Positions 55,619 through 62,848 of a stretch of DNA of 64,000 nucleotides are shown one piece after another. Each line of letters begins with the position of its first letter. Positions within the stretch are counted from its first letter, which is position 1. A program made the translations under genes and the position numbers. The notes under the pieces were generated by a model. It worked only from the letters and a program-made list of their open reading frames with translations, was not told where the DNA came from and ran no database searches. Source of the stretch: Rhodothermus marinus (GTDB taxonomy: Bacteria; Bacteroidota; Rhodothermia; Rhodothermales; Rhodothermaceae). The stretch lies in contig NZ_AP019797.1 in NCBI RefSeq assembly GCF_009936275.1, positions 2,277,890 through 2,341,889 on the forward strand, read 5' to 3'.

Positions 55619-56137
55619 TCACGCAACAGCGCGACGGTTACGTGGATGCCACATTTCCCAGAGCATCCGTGCGATCATTGCGTAGAGACAGACGAACGTC
55701 GAAGCCCCCGCCCCCAGCATCACCCAGGCCGTCGGCCGCGCCCAGCTTTCCGGCAAAAAGCGCACGGCCGCCATCCCGCCAAACAGCAACAGCGTGGCGA
55801 CGAACGGCTCCAGCGCCAGAATCGCCTTCCATCGCTCCGACACCGACGTGCCCAGAAAGAGCCCCCCGACGGCCAGAAAGATCAGCGCAAACGAAGTGAC
55901 GTGCGCATGAATGATGTTGAGCATTTCGTAGGGGCTCTTCGGATACTTGATCTCCTGCACCTGCTCCAGCGGCACGTCTTCGTTGCCCCGGAACTGATGC
56001 ACGACGCCCGTAGGCGTGTTGTGCGTGGTGTGCCGGACGAACACGATCCCGGTCAGATACCCCACGCCCACCACGATCAGAAACCAGGTCACCAGCCAGC
56101 GGGCCGTTCCCCGTAGTGCACCCAGCGAAAACGACAT
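55619..56137 (-). CDS. Four-helix membrane protein with paired histidines
   Basis: A 172-residue protein with about four transmembrane helices (about 14-34, 73-96, 104-124, 136-158). His36, His39 and His47 lie in the first loop (RHTTHNTPTGVVHQF), and His77 and His79 (IIHAHV) lie at the start of helix two. I do not recognise the family. The histidines at membrane edges could bind heme or metal, which is inference. It follows the FMN-binding-protein gene by 3 bases, so the two are translated from one mRNA. In the cluster context it could pass electrons between the quinone pool and the flavoprotein. Confidence 0.65.
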   Translation of the reverse strand: MSFSLGALRGTARWLVTWFLIVVGVGYLTGIVFVRHTTHNTPTGVVHQFRGNEDVPLEQVQEIKYPKSPYEMLNIIHAHVTSFALIFLAVGGLFLGTSVSERWKAILALEPFVATLLLFGGMAAVRFLPESWARPTAWVMLGAGASTFVCLYAMIARMLWEMWHPRNRRAVA

Positions 56138-56140
56138 CGG

Positions 56141-56719
56141 TCAGTTCGGGTGGTAGGTCAACTGCGGAGGATGCTTTCGGTATTGCGTGGTCACAAAATA
56201 CAACACTTTTTTGATCCCCCGATTCAGTGAGTTAACCGAAATAGTGGCGCCGCTGACGTTGACGATGTCACGATGTGTCTGGATGGGGTCCCGAAGCGTT
56301 TTGCCCCGGTACTGATAGAGAAAGCGCGGGAGCCGCACCTGTCCGCCGTGCGACTCCCGATAGACCATGACGGCCACTTTTTCTACGGAAAAATCAGGGC
56401 GCACGCCCACGATGAACGTGATGGGCCGGTGCTTGCCCAGCTCTTCGGTGATCACGGCGTAGCCCAGAAACCGGCCTTCGGCATCGTAGACGCACCTCAC
56501 GACCAGCACGGAATCGAGCGGTTCGGTGCGGCGCAGCGCCCGCCGCGCTTCCTCCAGTTCCTCCGGGGTGAAGCGTAACGTGTCGTACTGCACATAGCGC
56601 CCCTTCGGAAACACTTCGGCCAGCGCCTCCTCGGGCGTCAGGAACACCTGATCCTGCGCGCGCCCGGCAGGCGCCAGCATCCAGCCACACACCAGCAGCA
56701 AAAGCCCTGCGTAACGCAT
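56141..56719 (-). CDS. Exported FMN-binding-domain protein (ApbE substrate candidate)
   Basis: A 192-residue protein with a signal peptide (LLLLVCGWMLAPAGRAQ) and a C-terminal FMN_bind domain like that of NqrC/RnfG. The flavinylation motif is SGATIS (156-161), where Thr159 would carry FMN through a phosphoester bond. NqrC and RnfG usually have Asp two residues before SGAT, while here it is Asn154 (IVNVSGAT). The flavin transferase ApbE is encoded two genes upstream on the same strand. Hence it is likely a flavin electron carrier outside the inner membrane. Confidence 0.82.
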   Translation of the reverse strand: MRYAGLLLLVCGWMLAPAGRAQDQVFLTPEEALAEVFPKGRYVQYDTLRFTPEELEEARRALRRTEPLDSVLVVRCVYDAEGRFLGYAVITEELGKHRPITFIVGVRPDFSVEKVAVMVYRESHGGQVRLPRFLYQYRGKTLRDPIQTHRDIVNVSGATISVNSLNRGIKKVLYFVTTQYRKHPPQLTYHPN

Positions 56720-56735
56720 CCGTAAGCCTGGTTGG

Positions 56736-56775
56736 AAAAATGACCGGGCCGGCGCCGCGCGCGGCGCCGGCCCGG
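56736..56775 (-). terminator. Perfect 32-base palindrome with T run after the barrel gene
   Basis: Positions 56744-56775 are a perfect GC-only inverted repeat (arms of 16 bases). On the minus strand it is followed by TCATTTTT (As at 56736-56740). It lies 17 bases after the barrel-gene stop and 17 bases before the FMN-binding gene, so it would terminate or attenuate transcription inside the cluster. Confidence 0.75.
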
Positions 56776-56791
56776 ATGGTTCGCCATCCGC

Positions 56792-58207
56792 TCAGAAGCC
56801 GAAGACCACGCCGAAGATAAACGCCCGGGCGAAGTCTTCGTCGCCTTCGGCGATCAGATAGTTCGTCACGTCGCCCAGGCTGTGGCCCTTGTTCGTCCAG
56901 GTCAGCTCGTAGGCCAGTTGGAAGCCCACCAGCGGCGTGGGCCGGTAGGTCAGCCCGAAAGCCAGCCGGTTCACCCAGCGGTTGGCCGCCTCGAACTCCT
57001 CCAGCACGCCGGCCGCAAACTCGGCCTCCTCCAGCAGCTCGTCGTACCAGACCTGCTCCCAGCGCACACCGGCATACCAGAGCGGCTGATTGCCCCGGCC
57101 GAAGAACGTGTTGCGCAGAAATTCGGGGAAGAACGCATAGCGGGCTTCCACCCAGTAGCCCTGGCGCGCCCGGCTCAGGCCGTCCAGCTCGACCTCCACC
57201 TCGCTTTCGAGCGGCACCTCGTCTTCGGCCGGACCGAACGCCACGCCAGCCTGGTTGTAGACGCGCCGCGCAAACCCCCGCGCCACGGCCTCCACGTCGC
57301 CCATCGACGTGTAGACGTACTCGCCTTCGAGCGCCAGTGCCCCCCGGCTCAGCAGAAAGTCCACGCCCACACTGCCCACGTACTCGGCCGGTAGATACTG
57401 GGGCGTGTAACGGCCGTAGTAGCCCGAAAGCCCCAGCTCCACGCCCAGCGACGGACTCAGCGCCACGCGGCCCGTCACCGTTTTGGCCTGCTTCGTGTCG
57501 TTGCCGAACGTGCCCGTGAAGGGCTCGAACTTCAGCTCGATGTAGTTGTCCACGTGGTTGCCGGGGCTGCCCGCATAATCCGGATTGGTGATGTACTTGT
57601 TTTCGACCTCCACGTCGAGCTGCATCCCGTTCACCACGTAGAGCTGATAGGTGAGCAGCCCCTGCGCGCCCACCGGCACTTCGCCCGTGAAGCCCAGGCC
57701 CAGCTCGTTCCAGGCCGACTTGACGGGCAGCACGGGCGCACCGCGATCGACCAGCGAGCGCCGCGGAAACATCCACTGGTTGTCGTCATGGTTGATGTTG
57801 AAGCGTCCCAGCGGCACCAGCACGCCACCGGCCCGCAGCCGGAAGGCCGGATCGATGGCCCACTCCAGCCAGGCCTGTTCGATGGCGATCTCAGACTGAT
57901 CCGTCCCCTCGATGGCCTGCTCGACCGTCACGCCGCCCTCGGCTTCCACCACCTTTTCCAGCTCCAGCAGCCGGAAGCGTTCCAGCTCCAGCTCCGACAG
58001 AAAGCGCAGGTTCGAGGTGATCGCCACGTCGGTGGTCAGCACGAAGCGACGGAACGTGAACGTGTTGTACTGGTGCTCCAGGTTGGTGGTCTCGAAGCGA
58101 ATGGCGCCGTAGCCGCCCAGGCGTGCCCGCTCGCCTTCGTCCTGCGCACGCACCGGCCCGGCCAGCAATAGCGCCAGCAACAGCCATCCCGTGTATCGAC
58201 GCATCAT
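56792..58207 (-). CDS. Outer-membrane porin-like beta-barrel of the ApbE cluster
   Basis: A 471-residue protein with a signal peptide (YTGWLLLALLLAGPVRAQ) and a body of alternating strands. The early segment GGYGAIRFETTNLEHQYNTF resembles phosphate-selective-porin-like (OprO/P) barrels. The protein ends in the strand FARAFIFGVVFGF with a terminal Phe, as required for barrel insertion. Its start overlaps the apbE stop by 4 bases. It may let flavins, metals or other electron acceptors pass the outer membrane, which is inferred from context. Confidence 0.78.
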   Translation of the reverse strand: MMRRYTGWLLLALLLAGPVRAQDEGERARLGGYGAIRFETTNLEHQYNTFTFRRFVLTTDVAITSNLRFLSELELERFRLLELEKVVEAEGGVTVEQAIEGTDQSEIAIEQAWLEWAIDPAFRLRAGGVLVPLGRFNINHDDNQWMFPRRSLVDRGAPVLPVKSAWNELGLGFTGEVPVGAQGLLTYQLYVVNGMQLDVEVENKYITNPDYAGSPGNHVDNYIELKFEPFTGTFGNDTKQAKTVTGRVALSPSLGVELGLSGYYGRYTPQYLPAEYVGSVGVDFLLSRGALALEGEYVYTSMGDVEAVARGFARRVYNQAGVAFGPAEDEVPLESEVEVELDGLSRARQGYWVEARYAFFPEFLRNTFFGRGNQPLWYAGVRWEQVWYDELLEEAEFAAGVLEEFEAANRWVNRLAFGLTYRPTPLVGFQLAYELTWTNKGHSLGDVTNYLIAEGDEDFARAFIFGVVFGF

Positions 58208-59178
58208 GGAAGTCTCCCGGTTTGATCAGGTGAAACAGCAGCCAACGACCAGCGACAGGTCTGCACGCGCAGCCCTTCGGCATCCCGACGCGCCACCAGC
58301 GCCCCGACCGACGCCGGTAGCCAGGACGGATCGGGCTCGACCGCCAGCGCCGTGGCCAGCGCATCGGCCGCCCCGCAGGTGGGCGCCCACACCGTGACGC
58401 TTCCGTCGAGCCGGACGCGCGCCAGATCGCGGGGATCGACCAGCGTCGAGCCATCTGGCTCGTAGTCGCCGCTGGTGGCCAGCGCACCCTCGGTCAACGC
58501 CACGGTGGTCAGCACCTCGTCGGGCCGCAGCGGATGGCGGATGCCGATCGTCCATGCCGACCTGCCGGGCGGCGCGCCGAACACGCGCAGATCGCCTCCG
58601 GCGTTGACCAGCGCGGCCGTGCAACCGGCCTGCCGGAGCACCGCCACCGCCTGGTCCACGGCCCATCCCTTGGCACTACCACCCAGATCCAGCGCCACCG
58701 GCCCCCACTTGCGCAATCGTCCGTCCCCGTCCAGCTCCACCTGGCGCTCCGGCTGCGGCACCGGTGTCCGTCCCTGTTGCCAGGCGGCCACGGCGGCGCC
58801 TACGGTTGGATCGAAGCGCCCGTCCGTCGCCGCCCGCCAGCGGAGCGCCTCGGCCACGGCCCGGCGCGTCAGCTCCGGCAACACCAGCTCCGCGCCCGAA
58901 GGGCTCGCGTTCCAGCGGCTCAGGATCGACGCAGACTCCTGCACGCTCATCTGCCGGTGCACCTCGAAAAGCAGCGCGCTCGCGCGCCGGACGGCGTCCC
59001 GGGCCGCCGCCCGATCCGGGTGATAGACCTCGAAGCGCACGATCGTCCCCATCACGTAGTAAAGGCGCACCAGCGGCGTCTCCTCGGCCGCACGGGCCAG
59101 CAGCCGGAACGGCGAGCCGGCCAGCCATCCCCCGGCCATCAATCCTCCCAGCCGATGCAGGAACGTCCGTCGATCCAT
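58204..59178 (-). CDS. apbE: FAD:protein FMN transferase
   Basis: A 324-residue ApbE, which transfers FMN from FAD to Ser/Thr of exported proteins. The N-terminus has a TAT-like signal (MDRRTFLHRLGGLMAGGWLA). Motifs: YYVMGTIVRFEVY, ALDLGGSAKGWAVDQAV, VNAGGDLRVFG, GALATSGDYE and the C-terminal ADALATAL. It is the first gene of a cluster containing its probable substrate at 56141. A good promoter with an overlapping operator-like repeat lies at 59204-59235. Confidence 0.93.
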   Translation of the reverse strand: MDRRTFLHRLGGLMAGGWLAGSPFRLLARAAEETPLVRLYYVMGTIVRFEVYHPDRAAARDAVRRASALLFEVHRQMSVQESASILSRWNASPSGAELVLPELTRRAVAEALRWRAATDGRFDPTVGAAVAAWQQGRTPVPQPERQVELDGDGRLRKWGPVALDLGGSAKGWAVDQAVAVLRQAGCTAALVNAGGDLRVFGAPPGRSAWTIGIRHPLRPDEVLTTVALTEGALATSGDYEPDGSTLVDPRDLARVRLDGSVTVWAPTCGAADALATALAVEPDPSWLPASVGALVARRDAEGLRVQTCRWSLAAVSPDQTGRLP

Positions 59179-59203
59179 GCGACACGTCTTCGATTTACGA
59201 GCA

Positions 59204-59235
59204 CAAAACTTAGATCATGTCTAAATTAGAAGCAA
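59204..59235 (-). promoter_or_regulatory. Promoter of the ApbE cluster with overlapping inverted repeat
   Basis: On the minus strand TTG (59233-59235) is followed after 20 bases by TAAGTTTTG (59204-59212), the same layout as the HiPIP promoter. The inverted repeat TTAGA-TCATG-TCTAA (59210-59224) overlaps the upstream edge of the -7 element. That is a typical site for a repressor. Confidence 0.6.
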
Positions 59236-59379
59236 TAACATCGAGACAGCTTTCGGAAGATTTGACACCAACTCCACAGAAAAGCCAGATCGCGCTGCTC
59301 CTTCGACCTTGCTCCGCTGCTCGAAATGCAGGACTGCTTATGCAGTTTCCCGGACGTCAAGGTGCATGGGAGAAAGCAC

Positions 59380-59401
59380 GGGCGCACACGGCGGTGCGCC
59401 C
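59380..59401. repeat. Palindromic element 1 (REP/MITE-like)
   Basis: GGGCGCAC and GTGCGCCC form an 8-bp stem around a 6-base loop, followed by CTAC. It is one of a cluster of hairpins in non-coding DNA. Confidence 0.6.
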
Positions 59402-59435
59402 CTACCAGATCCCTGACATTTTCCCTACCCCGCAG

Positions 59436-59457
59436 GGGCGGACCCCTGTGTCCGCCC
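59436..59457. repeat. Palindromic element 2 (REP/MITE-like)
   Basis: GGGCGGAC and GTCCGCCC form an 8-bp stem around a 6-base loop. Stem length, loop length and GC pattern equal those of element 1, 56 bases away, suggesting one repeat family. Confidence 0.6.
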
Positions 59458-59565
59458 TGTCATACCCGCCGGATCACGTCCGCCACACGGGGTGTTGCCC
59501 CCTCATGCACCGGCAAATCGGCAATCCCATATACGCAGTTGCACGTGTCTGAACGAAGTCCTGCT

Positions 59566-59970
59566 TCACCGCAGCAGCGCGAACAGCGCCACGATCACTC
59601 CGATCTGTCCCGCCCAGAAAATGAACATCCAGCGCACCAGACTCGCATACCGCTCGCTGAGCGTCACCTCCAGCCGCGACACCTCCTCCGTGATCCGGCG
59701 GTCCAGCTTCGCCACCTCCTCCGTGATCCGGCGGTCCAGCTTCGCCACCTCCTCCGTGATCCGGCGGTCCAGTTTGGCAACCTCCTCTGCGATGCGATTG
59801 TCCAATCGCTTGCCTTCCTCGGTTACGCGCCGCTCAAAACGTTCTTCCAGAATGCCCAGCAGATTGTTGCGTTCGTGATGGGCCGCTTCGTTCAGCAAAG
59901 CGATCAGCGCCTCGACGCCCTCGTCGCCGAGTTTTTCGCGCAAAACTTTCGGGACCGTCAGAATCGCCAT
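59566..59970 (-). CDS. Membrane-anchored coiled-coil protein with hendecad repeats (short paralogue)
   Basis: A 134-residue paralogue of the protein at 39166. The first 45 residues (head) are almost identical, including MAILTVPKVLREKLGDEGVE and the HHERNNLLGILEERFERRV neck. The stalk is much shorter and contains three copies of the 11-residue unit LDRRITEEVAK. One C-terminal transmembrane helix follows (WMFIFWAGQIGVIVALFALL). The start is fixed by alignment of heads. The gene stands alone between repeat-rich DNA and a 311-base region with no gene. The function is unknown; DUF1640/CCDC90-like architecture is suggested. Confidence 0.75.
   Translation of the reverse strand: MAILTVPKVLREKLGDEGVEALIALLNEAAHHERNNLLGILEERFERRVTEEGKRLDNRIAEEVAKLDRRITEEVAKLDRRITEEVAKLDRRITEEVSRLEVTLSERYASLVRWMFIFWAGQIGVIVALFALLR
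59681..59779 (-). repeat. Three tandem 33-base repeats in the short coiled-coil gene
   Basis: Units at 59681, 59714 and 59747 code for the same 11 residues. The first two are identical and the third differs at a few bases. They resemble a short direct-repeat array but are in-frame coding sequence. Confidence 0.9.
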
Positions 59971-60281
59971 GAGCGGAAAAGGATGGCTCCGGGCGCAAAG
60001 GCAAACTCCGGGAGACGTGCGATAGGTTCCCGGGCCGAAACGCCCCGAGGTCTCCGCCAATCGTAACCCCGCGACACCGTTCCCGCTTCCCATGGGGAGC
60101 TATCGCGAAGCGACTGAGGCGGGGCTCATAGGATGCCGCGCACATGCACCAGAATGCCCGGAGAATCGTACTACGCTGACAGCTTCCAACCTTCCCGCGT
60201 AAACGATCAGGGCCGGCGCCATGGCCGGCCCTGTGGGTAATAGCCTGATGCCTCATACAGGCATCCCTGCTACATTCTGGG
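59971..60281. other. 311-base region without a recognisable gene
   Basis: This region lies between the short coiled-coil gene and gpmI, both on the minus strand. It contains a 10-bp hairpin at 60208-60233 and a small 7-bp hairpin near 60240-60258 (GATGCCT with AGGCATC). No coding frame with family resemblance, and no tRNA-like fold, was found. Confidence 0.6.
60208..60233 (-). terminator. Hairpin downstream of gpmI
   Basis: A 10-bp stem (CAGGGCCGGC with GCCGGCCCTG) with a 6-base loop lies about 50 bases after the gpmI stop. No T run follows on the minus strand, so it may only stabilise the transcript end. Confidence 0.4.
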
Positions 60282-61814
60282 TCAGATCAGCACCTCGCCG
60301 GTCATTTCGGGCGGAATCTCTTCGCCCAGAATACGCAGGATCGTCGGAGCCACGTCGCCCAGCTTACCGTCTTTGATCGGCCCGTTGAAGCCCGGCTTGA
60401 TGATCAGGTGCGGCACGAGCGCCGTCGTGTGGGCCGTGTGCGGCGAGCCGTCGGGATTCTTCATCCGGTCGGCGTTGCCGTGGTCGGCCAGCACCGTCAC
60501 CGTGTAGCCGTGCTTCAATGCGGCCTCGACCACCACCTTCGTGGCGGCATCGACCGCTTCGATCGCTTTGACGGCCGCTTCGAAAACGCCCGTGTGCCCC
60601 ACCATGTCGGGGTTGGCGAAGTTCAGCACGATCAGGTTGTAGATCTCCTTTTCGATGGCTTCGGCGCAGCGCCGGGCCACCTCGGGCGCGCTCATCTCGG
60701 GCTTCAGATCGTAGGTGGGCACCTTCGGCGAGGGCACCAGAATCCGATCTTCGCCTTCGAAAGGCTCCTCGCGTCCGCCGCTGAAGAAGTAGGTCACGTG
60801 CGCGTACTTTTCGGTTTCGGCGATCCGGAGCTGGCGTCCGCCCAGCTTCGAGATCACCTCGCCGAGCGTCATGCGCAGATTGACCTTCTCGAAGGCGACC
60901 GGCAGGTCGAAGGTTTCGTCGTAAGGCGCGAAGGTCACAAACAGCAGATCCAGCTTCTTGCCCCTATCGAAGGCGTCGAAGTTCGGATCTGTGAAGGCCC
61001 GGGTGAGCTGGCGGGCGCGGTCGGCGCGGAAGTTGTAAAAGATCACCGCATCGCCGTCAGCCACCCGCGTCGGGTAACCGTCGCCGTAGTCGATCAAGCG
61101 CGGCTTGACGAACTCGTCGGTCACGCCTTCGGCGTAGCTGGCCTCCAGCGCTTTGACGGGATCGTCGAACACCTCGCCCTCGCCGTAGACCAGCAGCCGG
61201 TAGGCTTTTTCGGTACGGTCCCAGCGCTTGTCGCGATCCATCGCGTAGTAGCGGCCCACAATCGAGACGATGCGCCCGACGCCGATCTCCCGGGCCTTTT
61301 CCTGAAACTGGCGTACGTAGGTCACGCCCGATTTCGGATCGGTGTCGCGGCCGTCGGTAAACGCGTGCACGCACACCTGCTCGGGCCGCAGCCCCTCACG
61401 CCGAGCCAGCTCCAGCAGCGCGAACAGGTGGTTCAGGCTGGCATGGACGCCGCCGTCGGAGAAGCACCCCATCAGATGCAGCCGGGTGTTGTGCTCCCGC
61501 GCGTGGCGGGCCGCCCGCACCAGCACTTCGTTCGTGAAGAACGTGCCTTCTTCGATTTCCTTGTCGATGCGCGTGATTTCCTGGTAGACCACGCGTCCGG
61601 CCCCCAGGTTGAGGTGCCCCACCTCGGAGTTGCCCATCTGGCCTTCGGGCAACCCCACGGCCAGCCCCGAAGCCTTCAGCGTGGCATGCGGATAGGTGGC
61701 AAACAGGTGATCCAGAAACGGCTTGCGGGCATGATCGATGGCGCTGACCGACGGGTCCTCGGCAATGCCGTAGCCGTCGAGAATGACCAGCAGATGACGT
61801 TTTTTCGGGTCCAT
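60282..61814 (-). CDS. gpmI: 2,3-bisphosphoglycerate-independent phosphoglycerate mutase
   Basis: A 510-residue manganese-dependent mutase that interconverts 3- and 2-phosphoglycerate. The first metal Asp is LVILDGYG (Asp13), the phosphoserine is Ser63 in MGNSEVGHLN, then HAFTDGRDTDP, RYYAMDRDKRWDR, LNFANPDMVGHTG and VLADHGNADRM. The start is set at ATG 61814 rather than a TTG three codons upstream. It adds to gap and pgk as the third lower-glycolysis enzyme here. It follows the endonuclease III gene by 43 bases. Confidence 0.96.
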   Translation of the reverse strand: MDPKKRHLLVILDGYGIAEDPSVSAIDHARKPFLDHLFATYPHATLKASGLAVGLPEGQMGNSEVGHLNLGAGRVVYQEITRIDKEIEEGTFFTNEVLVRAARHAREHNTRLHLMGCFSDGGVHASLNHLFALLELARREGLRPEQVCVHAFTDGRDTDPKSGVTYVRQFQEKAREIGVGRIVSIVGRYYAMDRDKRWDRTEKAYRLLVYGEGEVFDDPVKALEASYAEGVTDEFVKPRLIDYGDGYPTRVADGDAVIFYNFRADRARQLTRAFTDPNFDAFDRGKKLDLLFVTFAPYDETFDLPVAFEKVNLRMTLGEVISKLGGRQLRIAETEKYAHVTYFFSGGREEPFEGEDRILVPSPKVPTYDLKPEMSAPEVARRCAEAIEKEIYNLIVLNFANPDMVGHTGVFEAAVKAIEAVDAATKVVVEAALKHGYTVTVLADHGNADRMKNPDGSPHTAHTTALVPHLIIKPGFNGPIKDGKLGDVAPTILRILGEEIPPEMTGEVLI

Positions 61815-61857
61815 GGGTATCAACCGTTTCGTGAGACAGCCTTATCCAGTGGCCTGT

Positions 61858-62700
61858 TTAGCGCACGCGATAGTCCGGTACGCGTTTCGTCGAACGACCG
61901 GTTTTTGCATCAAATACATGCATCGAACCACACGCAGGGCAACTCCTCTGCTCCAGCCCGTAGCGGTCGGTCCGATGCACGGGTACGTCGAAATAGCGCC
62001 GGCACCGTTTGCAGAAGTACCGTCCCCGACGCGGATCCAGTCCTTCGAGCGGCGCAGGTAGCCGACGAAGCCGCCGGTAATGATCGCACAGGTCGGTGAG
62101 CACGCACCGGTCACAGTGAGGCTGACGGGCCGTGCAGGTGTAGCGTCCGTGCAGGATCAAAAGGTGGTGGGCCTCGCCCCAGTCGCGCGCCGGAAGCTGG
62201 CGCTTGAGCCGGCGTTCGACCTCGAGGGGAGTGCGGGCCCGCCGCACCAGCCCGATCCGATGCGCCACGCGGTAGACGTGCGTATCGACGGGCAAGGCGG
62301 CCACCCCGAAGGCGACCGAGGCCACCACGCGGGCCGTCTTGGGACCGACGCCCGGCAGCGACTCGAGCGCTTCGAGCGAGGCGGGAATTTCGCCCCCGAA
62401 CACGTCGCGGATGCGTCGGGCTGCGGCGACCAGATGCCGCGCCTTGCTGTTCGGGTACGAAACGGACCGAATGTAGGGCAGCACGTCCTCCGGCTCGGCG
62501 GCCGCCAGCGCCTCGACGGTCGGAAACGCCGCAAACAGCGCCGGCGTCACCTGGTTGACCCGCGCGTCGGTGCACTGGGCCGAGAGCATCACGGCCACCA
62601 GCAGCTGATAGGGATTCTCGTGGTGCAGCTCGGTCTGCGGCCGCGCGATCACCTGCCGCAACCGCGCCAGCACCTGCCGGGCCCGGGACGTACGTGCCAC
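61858..62700 (-). CDS. nth: Endonuclease III with C-terminal zinc ribbon
   Basis: A 280-residue DNA glycosylase/AP lyase for oxidised pyrimidines. The helix-hairpin-helix is LPGVGPKTARVV with catalytic Lys121, and the catalytic Asp139 is in VDTHVYRV. The [4Fe-4S] ligands are Cys189, 196, 199 and 205 in the classical Cx6Cx2Cx5C spacing. E. coli Nth ends near residue 211, while this protein carries about 70 more residues with a CxxC pair (230, 233) and another (254, 257), i.e. a zinc-ribbon. The extension may help DNA or protein binding, which is inference. Confidence 0.9.
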   Translation of the reverse strand: MARTSRARQVLARLRQVIARPQTELHHENPYQLLVAVMLSAQCTDARVNQVTPALFAAFPTVEALAAAEPEDVLPYIRSVSYPNSKARHLVAAARRIRDVFGGEIPASLEALESLPGVGPKTARVVASVAFGVAALPVDTHVYRVAHRIGLVRRARTPLEVERRLKRQLPARDWGEAHHLLILHGRYTCTARQPHCDRCVLTDLCDHYRRLRRLPAPLEGLDPRRGRYFCKRCRRYFDVPVHRTDRYGLEQRSCPACGSMHVFDAKTGRSTKRVPDYRVR

Positions 62701-62848
62701 CTGCCGTCTTTCCGGTTCTGTTAAAAAACCGCGTCCAAGATAGCACGACGGCCGTCAAGTTCCTTTGAAAAAAGCGCTTTGCCTGCAAGAACTCCCCGGC
62801 ATTCGGAGTCGTTGGAGCCGCCGTACGTGACCACTCAGCGCTCAGCCC

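Larger units (their letters stand above)
59179..59565. other. 387-base intergenic region with apbE promoter and palindromic repeats
   Basis: Between apbE and the short coiled-coil gene there is no credible gene. The apbE end holds a promoter and an inverted repeat. The middle (59380-59510) holds two clear hairpins and one imperfect one, of a dispersed-repeat look. The rest shows nothing I can assign. Confidence 0.7.

Noticed and set aside
59217-59552. 111-codon plus-strand frame in the apbE upstream region
   Set aside because: It runs through the palindromic repeats, and the translation is repeat-derived text with no recognisable feature.
59681-59779. Three regular 33-base direct repeats, considered as a mini CRISPR array
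   Set aside because: There are no spacers between units, and the repeats are in-frame codons for a coiled-coil hendecad.
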